Assembly (NCBI GenBank): GCA_964406705.1
Contig: CAYOSS010000039.1
Location: 1 to 15,984, forward strand
Reading direction: 5' to 3'
Source of the DNA: CAZRRV01 sp964406705
Lineage (GTDB): Bacteria; Bacillota; Clostridia; Oscillospirales; Acutalibacteraceae
DNA: 15,984 nucleotides
Below are positions 7,200 through 14,919 of this stretch, piece after piece. Below the pieces are notes generated by a model. The model saw only the letters and a program-made list of their open reading frames with translations. It was not told the origin of the DNA and made no database searches. How positions within the stretch are numbered: the stretch's first letter is position 1; each line of letters opens with the position of its first letter. A program made the translations under genes and the position numbers.

Positions 7200-7215
7200 T
7201 GTTTCACGTGAAACA
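7200..7215. promoter_or_regulatory. parS-like site 2
   Basis: Exact TGTTTCACGTGAAACA in the 311-bp gap between the nuclease operon and the helicase gene. It lies upstream of the terminator hairpin at 7243, so it falls inside the expected transcript of the nuclease operon. Confidence 0.85.
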
Positions 7216-7242
7216 ATCCGCCGGGCAAAAACACAAATATTG

Positions 7243-7273
7243 CCGGGGGCGTGGGAACACGTCCCCGGTTTTT
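7243..7273 (+). terminator. Intrinsic terminator of the nuclease operon
   Basis: An 11-bp stem (CCGGGGGCGTG, 7243-7253, with CACGTCCCCGG, 7258-7268; one G-T wobble), a GGAA tetraloop and a TTTTT tail (7269-7273). It lies 200 nt after the DUF6273-like gene and insulates the helicase promoter just downstream. Confidence 0.8.
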
Positions 7274-7284
7274 CGCGCTCGGTG

Positions 7285-7313
7285 TTGCGCCGGGGCGCGG
7301 GATGTGCTATAAT
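7285..7313 (+). promoter_or_regulatory. Promoter of the helicase gene
   Basis: A perfect extended -10, TGCTATAAT (TATAAT at 7308-7313), 17 bp after a weak -35 TTGCGC (7285-7290). The start codon at 7355 is preceded by AAGGAG (7343-7348). Confidence 0.7.
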
Positions 7314-7354
7314 ACCTCCCGTAGCAGTCACATTTTCGCGGAAAGGAGCGCGCT

Positions 7355-10300
7355 ATGAGCCTTATCGTCTGCCCCGAGTGCGGGAGAAAAATTTCCGACA
7401 GGGCGGCATTCTGCCCCGGGTGCGGGCTCCCCGCGGAGTATTTCCCCGGCGTCGAAGCCGGGTCGGGCATCAAAACCAAGCCGGGCGCCGAGTACCCCAA
7501 TAACGGTCGGCTCGGGAGGGGAAAGAGTGGCACGAGGCAGCCCGGCAACGAGCGCTCCGATGTAAAAAGCCCGGCCGGGTCGCTCGCGGCAAGCTCCGAC
7601 AGTGAACCGCCCCGGATAAGCGGAACACTCGCGCGGGTAACGGGCGACACAAGGGGCATAAACCTCCGGGCGAGCGGGAATGTCGAATCGGGCGCGGGCA
7701 CCGGGTCGGGCGCGGCAAGCTCCGACAGCGATCGGCTCAGAAGGAGCGCGAAGAACGCGGAACACCCCGGTACCCAGCGCCTCGGGGGAGACGCGAGGGG
7801 CTCGGCAAGCCCCGATAACGAAGCGCCCCGGATAAATGGGGCAAGCGCAACTAACGCGGAACAGTCCCTTAGAAAAGCGTCCCGCATAAGCGGGAAAACC
7901 GCGCGCGCGACGGCCGGCGCGGGCCGTAACAGGTCCGCCGGGAGCGAGGAGCCCTCGCCGGCCCCGGGCGATTTTGCCGGGTTGGGGGCCGCGCTCGGTT
8001 CATTCGAGGGCGAGTATAAAGCGCTCTTCGCCGGCGATCGGTACGTCACGGGCCGGGAGGCGGAGCGGTTTCGCGCCAAATACTCGGGCTGCCGCAACGC
8101 GCTGAGGGACGAGGCCGCCCTTCGGTACGCGGCGGCTCACGCGAGGAAACTGAGGGTGGACCGGGCCGCTCTGAACGCCTTCCTGCAGAAAATGGACTCC
8201 CTGCCCGGCGACGTGGAGGCGCACAACGAGCGGTACGTAGAGGATACCCTGTCGCGCGAGAAGCCCTACCTCGACGCGATACTCCGGGACATCGACCCCG
8301 GCATCACCTTGGACGACGAGCAGCGCCGCGCCATAGTCACCGACGACGACTACTGCCTGCTCGTGGCGGGCGCGGGGGCGGGAAAGACTACCACTATGGC
8401 GGCCAAGGTCAAGTACCTTGTGGATAAAAAGCACATAAATCCCGAGGAAATTATAGTGATTTCCTACACAAATAAGGCGATAGACGAGCTGAAGGAGCGC
8501 ATTAACGGGAAGCTTCGCATCCCGGCGAGGATCAGCACCTTCCACTCTTTCGCGTTCGATATAGTTCGCAAATTCTCCGACGCCGCGCCCGAGGTGAACT
8601 TCAGCTCCTACAAAATCATCTCGGAAATACTGGCGAACCGCATCTTCGCGGACAAGCAGCTCACCCGCAACCTGGTGTACTTCTTCGGGTATTACTTCGA
8701 CTTGGAGGAGGACATATTTAAGTTCCGCAGCTTGGAGGAGTACCACGCCTACAGGGCCCGGCAGGACTACGAGACGCTCAAGAGCCGGCTGGGCGAGTAC
8801 ATAGTGACCGTCGAAAGGGCGCGCGACCGGCACAAGAAGACCCTCACGGGGGAGTACCTGCGCTCGGTCGCCGAGGCCCAAATAGCAAACTTCCTGTACT
8901 TAAACGGGCTTGATTACGAGTACGAGCGCGTCTACCCGTACGGCACCCTCTCCAAAAAGAAGTACACCCCGGATTTCTACATCAAACAGGGCGAGCACAC
9001 CGCCTGGCTGGAGCATTACGCGCTGACCGACGGCTACTGGAGCAACGCCTTCACCAAAGAGGAGCTTAAAACCTACAGGAAGAACATCCGCCAGAAGCGG
9101 GAGCTTCACGCTTCCAAACACACACGCCTGCTCGAAACCTGGTCTTATTATAAGGACGGGCGCCCTCTTCTGGAGCACCTGAAGGAGGTCCTCGAGGAGG
9201 AGGGGTTCATACTGAAACCCCGCGACCCCGAGGAGGTCTACCGCAAAATAGTTGAGACGAGCAGGGACAAGTACTTCGAGAAGCTCGTGCGGTTTATGAT
9301 AAACTTCATCGAGCATTACAAGACCGAGGGATACGGCGAGGGCGGCTTCGACGAGCTGCGGGGGAGGACCGACAACCCGCGCGCGCTGCTCTTCTTGGAC
9401 ATCGCGGAGCAGGTCTACGGGGCGTATCAGGCGGAGCTGCGCCGGCAGGACAAGATTGACTTCACCGATATGATCAACGACGCCAACAGGTACCTGGACG
9501 AGATAGAGCGGCAAAATCTGCCGCTGCCGTACAAGTACATAGTCATAGACGAGTTCCAGGACATCGCCCGGCAGCGGTTCACCCTCACAAAGAGGCTCTC
9601 GGAGATCACCGACGCCAAGGTGGTCGCGGTGGGGGACGACTGGCAGTCCATCTACGCTTTTTCAGGCTCGGATATAGGCCTCTTCACCAAATTTTTGGAG
9701 CTTATGGGCGGCGGCACAGAGCTCAAAATCACCCACACCTACCGCAACTCGCAGGAGCTTATAGACATCGCGGGCGGCTTTGTGCAGAAGAACGGCACGC
9801 AGATCCGCAAACGGCTCGTCTCGCCGAAGCATCTGAAAAACCCCGTGGCGGTGCGGACCTACGACGATTCCTACTCGCGGATGCGCAACCTCATCGCGGC
9901 GGTGGAGGATACCGTGGGCGAGATTATAGCCGAGTTCGGCGAGGGGTCCTCGATACTGATTGTCGGGCGGTACAACTTCGACCTGTACAACCTTTGTATG
10001 ACCGACAGGTTCAGGGAGCGCGGCGGCGACAGGGTACAAAGCCTTAAGTACCCCCGCGCGAACATCACCTTTATGACGGCGCACAGCTCGAAGGGGCTGG
10101 GCTTCGACAACGTGATCATCTTCAATATGGCGGAGGGCAAGTTCGGCTTTCCCTGCCAGGTCGAGGACGACCCGATTATGAAGCTGGTCACCCACGACGA
10201 CAAAAGTATGCCCTACGCGGAGGAGCGGCGGCTCTTCTATGTGGCTCTCACCCGGACGCGCAACCGGGTGTACATCACCGCACCGATGGGCAAGCCGTCG

Positions 10301-10675
10301 CGCTTCTTGGTCGAGCTGATCAAGGATTACCGGCTGCCGGTCGCGGGGGCGATAAACCTCGAGACGGTGGATCTCTTCTCGCTCCGCTGCCCCAACTGCG
10401 GCCGCCCGCTGCGGCGGGAATTCAACAAAAATTACGGGCTAACCCTGTGGATTTGCACAAACGAGCCGGAAGTCTGCGACTTTATGACCAACAGCGACCG
10501 GCACCCCTACGACATCTTCAGGTGCCCGGAGTGCGCCCGCCGCCACCGGGACGGGTATATGATAGTCCGCACCAGCGGGGACGACTACTTCTTCGGCTGC
10601 ACCAACTACAACCCGAACGCCGGTCCGGGAGACCCCCCTTCCTGCGGGTATATGAAGCCGATCTCCCGGTGGTAG
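7355..10675 (+). CDS. UvrD-family SF1 helicase with zinc ribbon, PD-(D/E)xK-like insert and topoisomerase-type zinc fingers
   Basis: An 1106-aa ATP-dependent DNA helicase. Domain order: an N-terminal zinc ribbon (C6, C9, C20, C23); a long Ser/Gly/Arg-rich disordered linker (about 28-215) encoded by short DNA repeats; and the helicase, with Walker A GAGAGKT (339-345), FHSF motif, DEFQD (732-736), GDDWQSIYAFSGSD (760-773), TAHSSKG (908-914) and RRLFYVALTRTR (958-969). A nuclease-like insert in domain 1 has TPDFYI with D540 and a WLEHY strand with E553, as in helicase IV-type proteins carrying a restriction-endonuclease-like fold. Two C4 zinc fingers close the protein (C1012/C1015/C1034/C1041 and C1057/C1060/C1082/C1097), like those of topoisomerase I. 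All main motifs are intact. It stands alone between two parS sites with its own promoter. Repair, recombination or defence roles are all possible; classical uvrD/pcrA is shorter and lacks the extra domains. Confidence 0.9.
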   Translation: MSLIVCPECGRKISDRAAFCPGCGLPAEYFPGVEAGSGIKTKPGAEYPNNGRLGRGKSGTRQPGNERSDVKSPAGSLAASSDSEPPRISGTLARVTGDTRGINLRASGNVESGAGTGSGAASSDSDRLRRSAKNAEHPGTQRLGGDARGSASPDNEAPRINGASATNAEQSLRKASRISGKTARATAGAGRNRSAGSEEPSPAPGDFAGLGAALGSFEGEYKALFAGDRYVTGREAERFRAKYSGCRNALRDEAALRYAAAHARKLRVDRAALNAFLQKMDSLPGDVEAHNERYVEDTLSREKPYLDAILRDIDPGITLDDEQRRAIVTDDDYCLLVAGAGAGKTTTMAAKVKYLVDKKHINPEEIIVISYTNKAIDELKERINGKLRIPARISTFHSFAFDIVRKFSDAAPEVNFSSYKIISEILANRIFADKQLTRNLVYFFGYYFDLEEDIFKFRSLEEYHAYRARQDYETLKSRLGEYIVTVERARDRHKKTLTGEYLRSVAEAQIANFLYLNGLDYEYERVYPYGTLSKKKYTPDFYIKQGEHTAWLEHYALTDGYWSNAFTKEELKTYRKNIRQKRELHASKHTRLLETWSYYKDGRPLLEHLKEVLEEEGFILKPRDPEEVYRKIVETSRDKYFEKLVRFMINFIEHYKTEGYGEGGFDELRGRTDNPRALLFLDIAEQVYGAYQAELRRQDKIDFTDMINDANRYLDEIERQNLPLPYKYIVIDEFQDIARQRFTLTKRLSEITDAKVVAVGDDWQSIYAFSGSDIGLFTKFLELMGGGTELKITHTYRNSQELIDIAGGFVQKNGTQIRKRLVSPKHLKNPVAVRTYDDSYSRMRNLIAAVEDTVGEIIAEFGEGSSILIVGRYNFDLYNLCMTDRFRERGGDRVQSLKYPRANITFMTAHSSKGLGFDNVIIFNMAEGKFGFPCQVEDDPIMKLVTHDDKSMPYAEERRLFYVALTRTRNRVYITAPMGKPSRFLVELIKDYRLPVAGAINLETVDLFSLRCPNCGRPLRREFNKNYGLTLWICTNEPEVCDFMTNSDRHPYDIFRCPECARRHRDGYMIVRTSGDDYFFGCTNYNPNAGPGDPPSCGYMKPISRW
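7577..7842 (+). repeat. Degenerate direct repeats inside the helicase linker
   Basis: About 33 bases at 7577-7609 recur at 7703-7735 with about five changes (shared core CGGCAAGCTCCGACAG), and again in weaker form at about 7794-7842 (CGGCAAGCCCCGATAACG, then GCGCCCCGGATAA, which also follows the first copy at 7608-7618). The reading frame stays open and encodes repeated ASSDS/ASPDN-type segments, so the linker probably grew by repeat expansion. Confidence 0.6.
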
Positions 10676-10734
10676 GCGGGCAAAACGGCGAGTGGACAGG
10701 TTGGCAGGTTAGCAAGCGGTAAACGGGCGGGGAA

Positions 10735-10750
10735 TGTTTCACGTGAAACA
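10735..10750. promoter_or_regulatory. parS-like site 3
   Basis: Exact TGTTTCACGTGAAACA, 60 bp downstream of the helicase stop codon and just before a block of GC-rich repeats. It is flanked by AAT on the right, as are sites 2 and 4. The short frame that begins at its ATG is not credible as a gene. Confidence 0.85.
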
Positions 10751-10776
10751 ATTCGGGCGGATAAGCCCCGCTCGTG

Positions 10777-11190
10777 GCGGAGCCCCTCGCTCGGCGCGGC
10801 GGCTTCCCGGAGCGCGGTTCCCCTTCGCCCGGCGCGGCAATTTTTCCGGAACATATGACCCGGTCCCGGACGAGCCGCGGTCAGCTTCCCGGAGCGCGGT
10901 TCCCCGCCGCCCGGCGCGAGATCGCGGGAAGCTGTACGAGGATCGTCCCACGCGGGATACATATATAAGGTAGAGCGAGCGACGCGCGGCGGCTCCTCAG
11001 GGCACGGATCCCCGCCGCCCCGCACCGCGTCTCGGGACGCGGGATCCCCTCGTTCGACACGGCTCCTCCGGGCGCGTGATCCCGACCGCTCGTCGCGGGG
11101 TCGGGGTTCGGACGCGGTTTCCCTCTTCCGGCGCGGCGGCTTCCCGGTGTTTGGAATCCTCTCGCGCGGCGCGGCAACTTCCCGGGGCGC
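10777..11190. repeat. GC-rich intergenic repeat block with 38-bp spaced units
   Basis: GGCGCGGCGGCTTCCCGG occurs exactly at 10793-10810 and 11130-11147. In both cases a variant, GGCGCGGCAA followed by a T/C-rich stretch and CCGG, starts exactly 38 bp later (10831 and 11168). A 21-bp segment (10803-10823) recurs without change at 10885-10905. Weaker copies of GCGCGGTTCCCC-type sequence fill the space between. Frames on both strands are Arg/Pro/Gly-rich translations of the repeat with no domain. I see no gene in the 586 bases between the helicase and the next start. Confidence 0.65.
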
Positions 11191-11261
11191 CGCGAAACGC
11201 GCTATCATAGAAAAAGTAAATTTCCCCCACCGGACCTACCGCGCGGGGCTTGGAGGGCAAA

Positions 11262-12837
11262 ATGTTGGAAACGGCAAAACCCGTATCTCCCGCCGAAGGG
11301 CGGGCAAAGCGAACCACGCGCGCGGCGGTGAATGTCACCCTTGCCGCGTCGTTCGCGCTGCTCTCGGTGTACCTGATTGTCCGCTGCGAGGTGTGGACGG
11401 TCGCGCTGACCGCCGTCGTCTCGTTCGCGGTGGCGCTCATGTTCCTGCGGAAGTCCGGCTTCGCGAGGCTGTCCATGCTGAGGGCTCGCCCCCTCGCGAC
11501 CGCGCTCTCGGCCGCGCTCTCGCTAATGCTGCTCACCGCGGCCCATTCCCAAAAGAACGCCGCCGGGGCGCCCGGCTCGCCGCTGCCCGCCGGCTTCTTC
11601 CGCTACAGGGTGGCTGTTCTGGCGCTGCCGGCGGTGTTCGCGCTGCTGCTCTTAGTGCTCCGCCGGCTCGCGGTGTTCGCCGGAGAGATGCGCGACATAA
11701 TTAAGGGGCCCGACCGCAAGCTCTACGCGGCGCTCACCGCCGTCACCTCCGCCGCGATCCTCTTCGCCTACCTCGCCGAGCCGCGCTTCTACACGCAGTA
11801 CGACCTCGTCTACTCGCTCGACTCCGGATTCTGCTTCACCGAGCTTTTCCCCAAAATCGGATACTACGACGTGAGGCACCCCGTCTTGGGGCTGTTCACC
11901 TTCCCGCTTTACACGGCGGTCCGGCGGTGCGCGGACATCCTCCTGCCGACCCCCCTCGCCGAGCCCGTCGCGGCGGCGGCTCTCCAAGCGCTAAATGTCC
12001 AGTGTATGCTGTTAGTCGGCTTTATATTGAAGCACCTGTCCCGCAGCCGGGCGGTCGCGCTGCTCTACTTCTGCTCCGCGCCGTTCTTCCTCTTTACAAT
12101 GTTCTTCGAGAAATTCCAGATTTGCACGCTTCTCTTAGTATACTGCGCGTTCCGCCTTTGCGAGGGCTGGAGCGCGAGCCTCGCCTGCGCCGCCTCCGCC
12201 GGGGCGATGGCGACTAACATTATACTGGGGGGGGGGGGGGGAGCTGGTTACGGACAAGCCGTTCCCCCGGAAAGTCGGGAACCTGCTCCGTATCGCCGGC
12301 GCCGGGCTGCTTCTCCTCATATGCTCCGGCCGGGCGCACCTGTTAAACCCGCTTAACCTGCTGCGCGAGGTGAAGGGCGTGGCAGGCAGCTTCGCGCTGA
12401 AAGGGCAGCCCCTCCTCGCCTGCTTAAAGTCGTTCACCAACTTCGCGCAGTCGACCCTGCTCGCTCTCCCCTCGGTATCGGGGGATGTGTTCGCGTGGAA
12501 AGGCGTCACCGAGAGGTTCTCGGTATTCGGCGTGATCGTCATCGCGGTAACGCTCTTAGGGCTCCGGGCCCGTCGGCGCGACCTCTTCGCGCGGGTATGC
12601 GGGGTGTGGCTGCTCACCGCCGCGCTACTCTTCGTCGGGGTGCAGTGGAGCGTGGGGGAAAGCCCGCTGTTCTCGCTGTACTTCTCCTGGGCGTTTATCC
12701 CGCTGTTTTGCGAGGGGTTGCGGTTTATCGCCGGCAAATTCCGCCGGGGCGGGCGGGCGGTCATCCTCGGGCTTTCCTGCCTGACGCTCCTCGCCAACGC
12801 GGCGAACGCGGCGCATATAATAGGGTTCATCGTGTAA
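11262..12837 (+). CDS. Polytopic membrane protein interrupted by a frameshift at a G15 tract
   Basis: Two open frames form one gene. The first part runs from ATG 11262 (GGAGGG ribosome site at 11252-11257; TTG at 11250 is an alternative) to G15 at 12227-12241. As given, it then leaves frame and stops at 12356 (364 aa). The continuation GAG CTG GTT... starts at 12241 in the next frame and runs to 12837. Losing one G (G14; also G11 or G17) restores about 524 residues. The protein is rich in membrane helices from about residue 22 onward, both before and after the tract. YSLDSGF and YYDVRHPVLG near residues 184-211 suggest a large extracytoplasmic loop with acidic residues, as in GT-C-type enzymes, but I cannot assign a family. 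The break is either a phase-variation switch caught OFF, a homopolymer error in assembly, or a true pseudogene. A weak TATCAT (11203-11208) could be its -10. Confidence 0.7.
12227..12241 (+). repeat. G15 mononucleotide tract inside a coding region
   Basis: Fifteen consecutive G directly at the point where the membrane-protein frame shifts. Tracts of this length are prone to slipped-strand mutation, and also to sequencing error. Confidence 0.85.
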
Positions 12838-14133
12838 AGGATACCGCACCCCCTCCGTTAAGACCATCGCGACCACCGCCACAAGGAACACGGCAAATAT
12901 AAAGAAAGTCCGCTCTCCGCTCGCGTAAACCGTCGGCGAGAAGCCCATTATGATTACGGTGCAACCACCGCCGAAGTAGAGCAAAGGTTTTACCACGTCC
13001 GCCCGGTCGCCGCGTGAGGAAAATATCAGCATCAGCCCCAGCCCGCAAAACGCCATAAACCCGGCGGCGAAGGCGAAAAGATACATCGGATTGCGCCGAA
13101 AGAACGCCCCGTCAAACCTTATAAACGTAAACGCCTTATCCAAAAGCGGAATCCCGCCGCGCGTCTTACTCTTCGCGAGGAAACATACGGTCGCCAAGGT
13201 GTAATATAACGACACCCCCCCCCCTATAACGGCGACCCACCTGTTCCGGCGGGAGGCAATCTTAAATAAGCGGGTAGCGAGAAACCAAGCGAGAGCGCAG
13301 AAGACACAGACGTATTTATCCTGGATCCCGGAAAGCAGTCGCCCTATACCGATAAGAAGCTTGTCCCAAAACGTGAGCATATCGTAATCCGGGAACCGCT
13401 GTACCACCTCCGTAAAAAAGCGCGTCCTGTTCCCCGGCATCGCGGCGAAGAAAAGGGTTAGCGCGGCGGCAAGCGCGGTAAGCGCGGCACACGACCGCAC
13501 CCTCCGGCGGAGCGCTATTCCGTTCCAGAGTGTCATCGCAACCATAAATACAGTCAGAAACGCCGCCAGCTGCTCGAAACCGCTGACATAAATCCCGCCC
13601 ACCACCGCGAGGACAAACTCGCGCGCTCTCACGGGGCGCTCCGCTCTGTATATAAGGATAAAAGGGCGAATCGCGAAGAGAGCCGCCACCATCCCCCAAA
13701 GATACAGCACCGACGCGCACTTCCAGAAGACCGCGTCGAGAAGCACTTCCCCGGGAATTATAAAGATTAACGCCAGGAAGAGAGCAAATTTCAGCCTGTA
13801 ATCACCGCAATACTTCTCCGGGAACAGACAGCGGGTCAGCATATCCGGCAGAAGAGCAAGCATAAGGCTGTTAGCCACCACAAACACCGCGTTTGGAAGT
13901 TGCAACAGCCCCACAAGGATCGCGTGAGGGATAAGCCTCCCGCTCCAGTTTTTGGCGTAGAAGACAAGCCACCCCGCGAACCCGCCGTATCTCGCCGGCC
14001 CGTCCCGAAAAACAAAATCGTCCGCGTAGTCGCGAAGCGTCAGGTTAAGCGCGAACGACAAAACAACAATCGCCACCGTGCAGACAAAATCGACGCGACA
14101 AGTCCCCTCGGTTTTACTGTTCGGTGATCTCAT
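12625..14133 (-). CDS. Polytopic membrane protein, GT-C / DUF6056-like
   Basis: An integral membrane protein of about 502 aa with a dozen or so hydrophobic segments. After the first helix, RDYADDF (residues 34-40) puts an acidic pair in the first outer loop, and NWSGRLIPHA follows; both resemble DUF6056-type proteins and the GT-C plan of glycosyltransferases using lipid-linked sugars (family match from memory, moderate). A start at ATG 14133 fits the GAGGA ribosome site seven bases upstream and a 20-bp overlap with the preceding gene; a longer form from 14190 would overlap it by 77 bp. The last 70 residues, after about residue 432, are charged, lack helices and lie antisense to the convergent gene, so the natural end may be near 12827 (see findings). 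A G10 tract (minus strand, 13224-13215) lies in frame in VIGGGVSLYY. Confidence 0.7.
   Translation of the reverse strand: MRSPNSKTEGTCRVDFVCTVAIVVLSFALNLTLRDYADDFVFRDGPARYGGFAGWLVFYAKNWSGRLIPHAILVGLLQLPNAVFVVANSLMLALLPDMLTRCLFPEKYCGDYRLKFALFLALIFIIPGEVLLDAVFWKCASVLYLWGMVAALFAIRPFILIYRAERPVRAREFVLAVVGGIYVSGFEQLAAFLTVFMVAMTLWNGIALRRRVRSCAALTALAAALTLFFAAMPGNRTRFFTEVVQRFPDYDMLTFWDKLLIGIGRLLSGIQDKYVCVFCALAWFLATRLFKIASRRNRWVAVIGGGVSLYYTLATVCFLAKSKTRGGIPLLDKAFTFIRFDGAFFRRNPMYLFAFAAGFMAFCGLGLMLIFSSRGDRADVVKPLLYFGGGCTVIIMGFSPTVYASGERTFFIFAVFLVAVVAMVLTEGVRYPLHDEPYYMRRVRRVGEERQAGKPEDDRPPAPAEFAGDKPQPLAKQRDKRPGEVQREQRAFPHAPLHPDEE
13215..13224 (-). repeat. In-frame G10 tract in the GT-C-like gene
   Basis: Ten consecutive G on the coding (minus) strand, translated as Gly-Gly-Gly-Val. 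A change of one base would truncate the protein, so this is a second potential slippage site in the membrane-gene block. Confidence 0.7.
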
Positions 14134-14698
14134 ACAGCGTCCTCGCCCCGTCCGGGTCGGTAAATACGGCAAAAAGCCCGTTCTTGTCAATCAACCCGGC
14201 GTATTCCTCCGGCACTTGCGCGACGAACCCGGCGCGGCGGGTATCCACAGTCTCACTCACGGCATCGCCGAGTTCACGCTCGCAAAGCCTCGTGGGAAAT
14301 ATAATCAGGTTGCCTTCGTCATCCGCGCAGGCTATGCGCAGATTGCGATACACGCCTTCCCCGCGCAGATCGTTCCCATAATTATAATACGAATATGTCT
14401 CACCCGGACGCAACGCCCACCCGCTCAGAATGACAAAACCGTCGCCGTCCGTTCTATCGTCCAGCGAAAATACCGCCTCGCCGGGATGTCCTAGGGCAAA
14501 CCCGCTTAACGGCTCAACTGTTACCCGGTTCCTCGAAGAAAAATCCGCCGACAAGGCAAATACAATAAACGACAGCGACAGCGCCAGCCCCACCGCGAAC
14601 ATAACAAATGGCGCTTTACCATGTTTATAAAAAACCTCCACCCCAACCGGTGATGCGGTTTCGTTCCGCACGTCGGTCACCCCGACTTTATCGGTCAC
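14114..14698 (-). CDS. Small membrane-anchored protein with extracytoplasmic domain, operon partner of the GT-C-like gene
   Basis: A 194-aa protein with a cytoplasmic N-terminal tail, one membrane helix (about 31-51) and a C-terminal domain outside the membrane. That domain is beta-rich by appearance: FVILSGWALRPGETY, then YRNLRIACADDEGNLIIFP, AGFVAQVPEEY and FAVFTDPDGARTLYEI. Comparable domains occur next to or fused with membrane proteins of cell-surface polysaccharide synthesis, but I have no firm family name. Start GTG at 14698 follows AGAGGTG nine bases upstream. It overlaps the downstream GT-C-like gene by 20 bp, so both should be made from one transcript from the promoter at 14758-14786. 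Confidence 0.75.
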   Translation of the reverse strand: MTDKVGVTDVRNETASPVGVEVFYKHGKAPFVMFAVGLALSLSFIVFALSADFSSRNRVTVEPLSGFALGHPGEAVFSLDDRTDGDGFVILSGWALRPGETYSYYNYGNDLRGEGVYRNLRIACADDEGNLIIFPTRLCERELGDAVSETVDTRRAGFVAQVPEEYAGLIDKNGLFAVFTDPDGARTLYEITEQ

Positions 14699-14757
14699 GA
14701 CGCGTCACACCTCTTTTCCGTAGCAGTCGCGAGATTTTCGCCCCGGCACCGCATAAG

Positions 14758-14786
14758 ATTATACCACGGGCTTCGGGCTATTGCAA
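14758..14786 (-). promoter_or_regulatory. Promoter of the membrane-protein operon
   Basis: On the minus strand, TTGCAA (14786-14781) and TATAAT (14763-14758) are exactly 17 bp apart, with an extended -10 TGG before TATAAT. It is one of the best promoters in the window and gives a leader of about 55 nt. Confidence 0.8.
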
Positions 14787-14825
14787 GACCGTGCCGCTCG
14801 TCATAGATGAAAACTCGCCCTCGAA

Positions 14826-14841
14826 TGTTTCACGTGAAACA
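14826..14841. promoter_or_regulatory. parS-like site 4
   Basis: Exact TGTTTCACGTGAAACA in the 221-bp divergent region between the membrane operon and the cupin gene, 40 bp upstream of the membrane-operon -35 box and about 80 bp before the cupin start. Bound ParB could therefore affect either promoter. Confidence 0.85.
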
Positions 14842-14853
14842 ATTTGCCCACGA

Positions 14854-14868
14854 AGCGGAATATCCGCT
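14854..14868. promoter_or_regulatory. Dyad AGCGGA-ATA-TCCGCT, possible operator
   Basis: A perfect 6-bp inverted repeat with a 3-bp centre, placed between parS-4 and a TATATA element (14871-14876) that could be the -10 of the cupin gene. The possible -35 TTGCCC (14844-14849) is too far away (21 bp), so the promoter itself is uncertain. Confidence 0.35.
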
Positions 14869-14919
14869 CTTATATAAGGCAAACGCATTAACCGAACGGC
14901 AATAAAGGAGGAGTACATT

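Noticed and set aside
10734..10973. Short frame starting MFHVKQ at a parS site
   Set aside because: The ATG and first codons are the parS palindrome itself; the rest translates repeats.
10606..11208. Minus-strand frame of 200 codons across the parS-3 repeat block
   Set aside because: Arg/Pro-rich translation of repeats that also runs into the end of the helicase gene in antisense.
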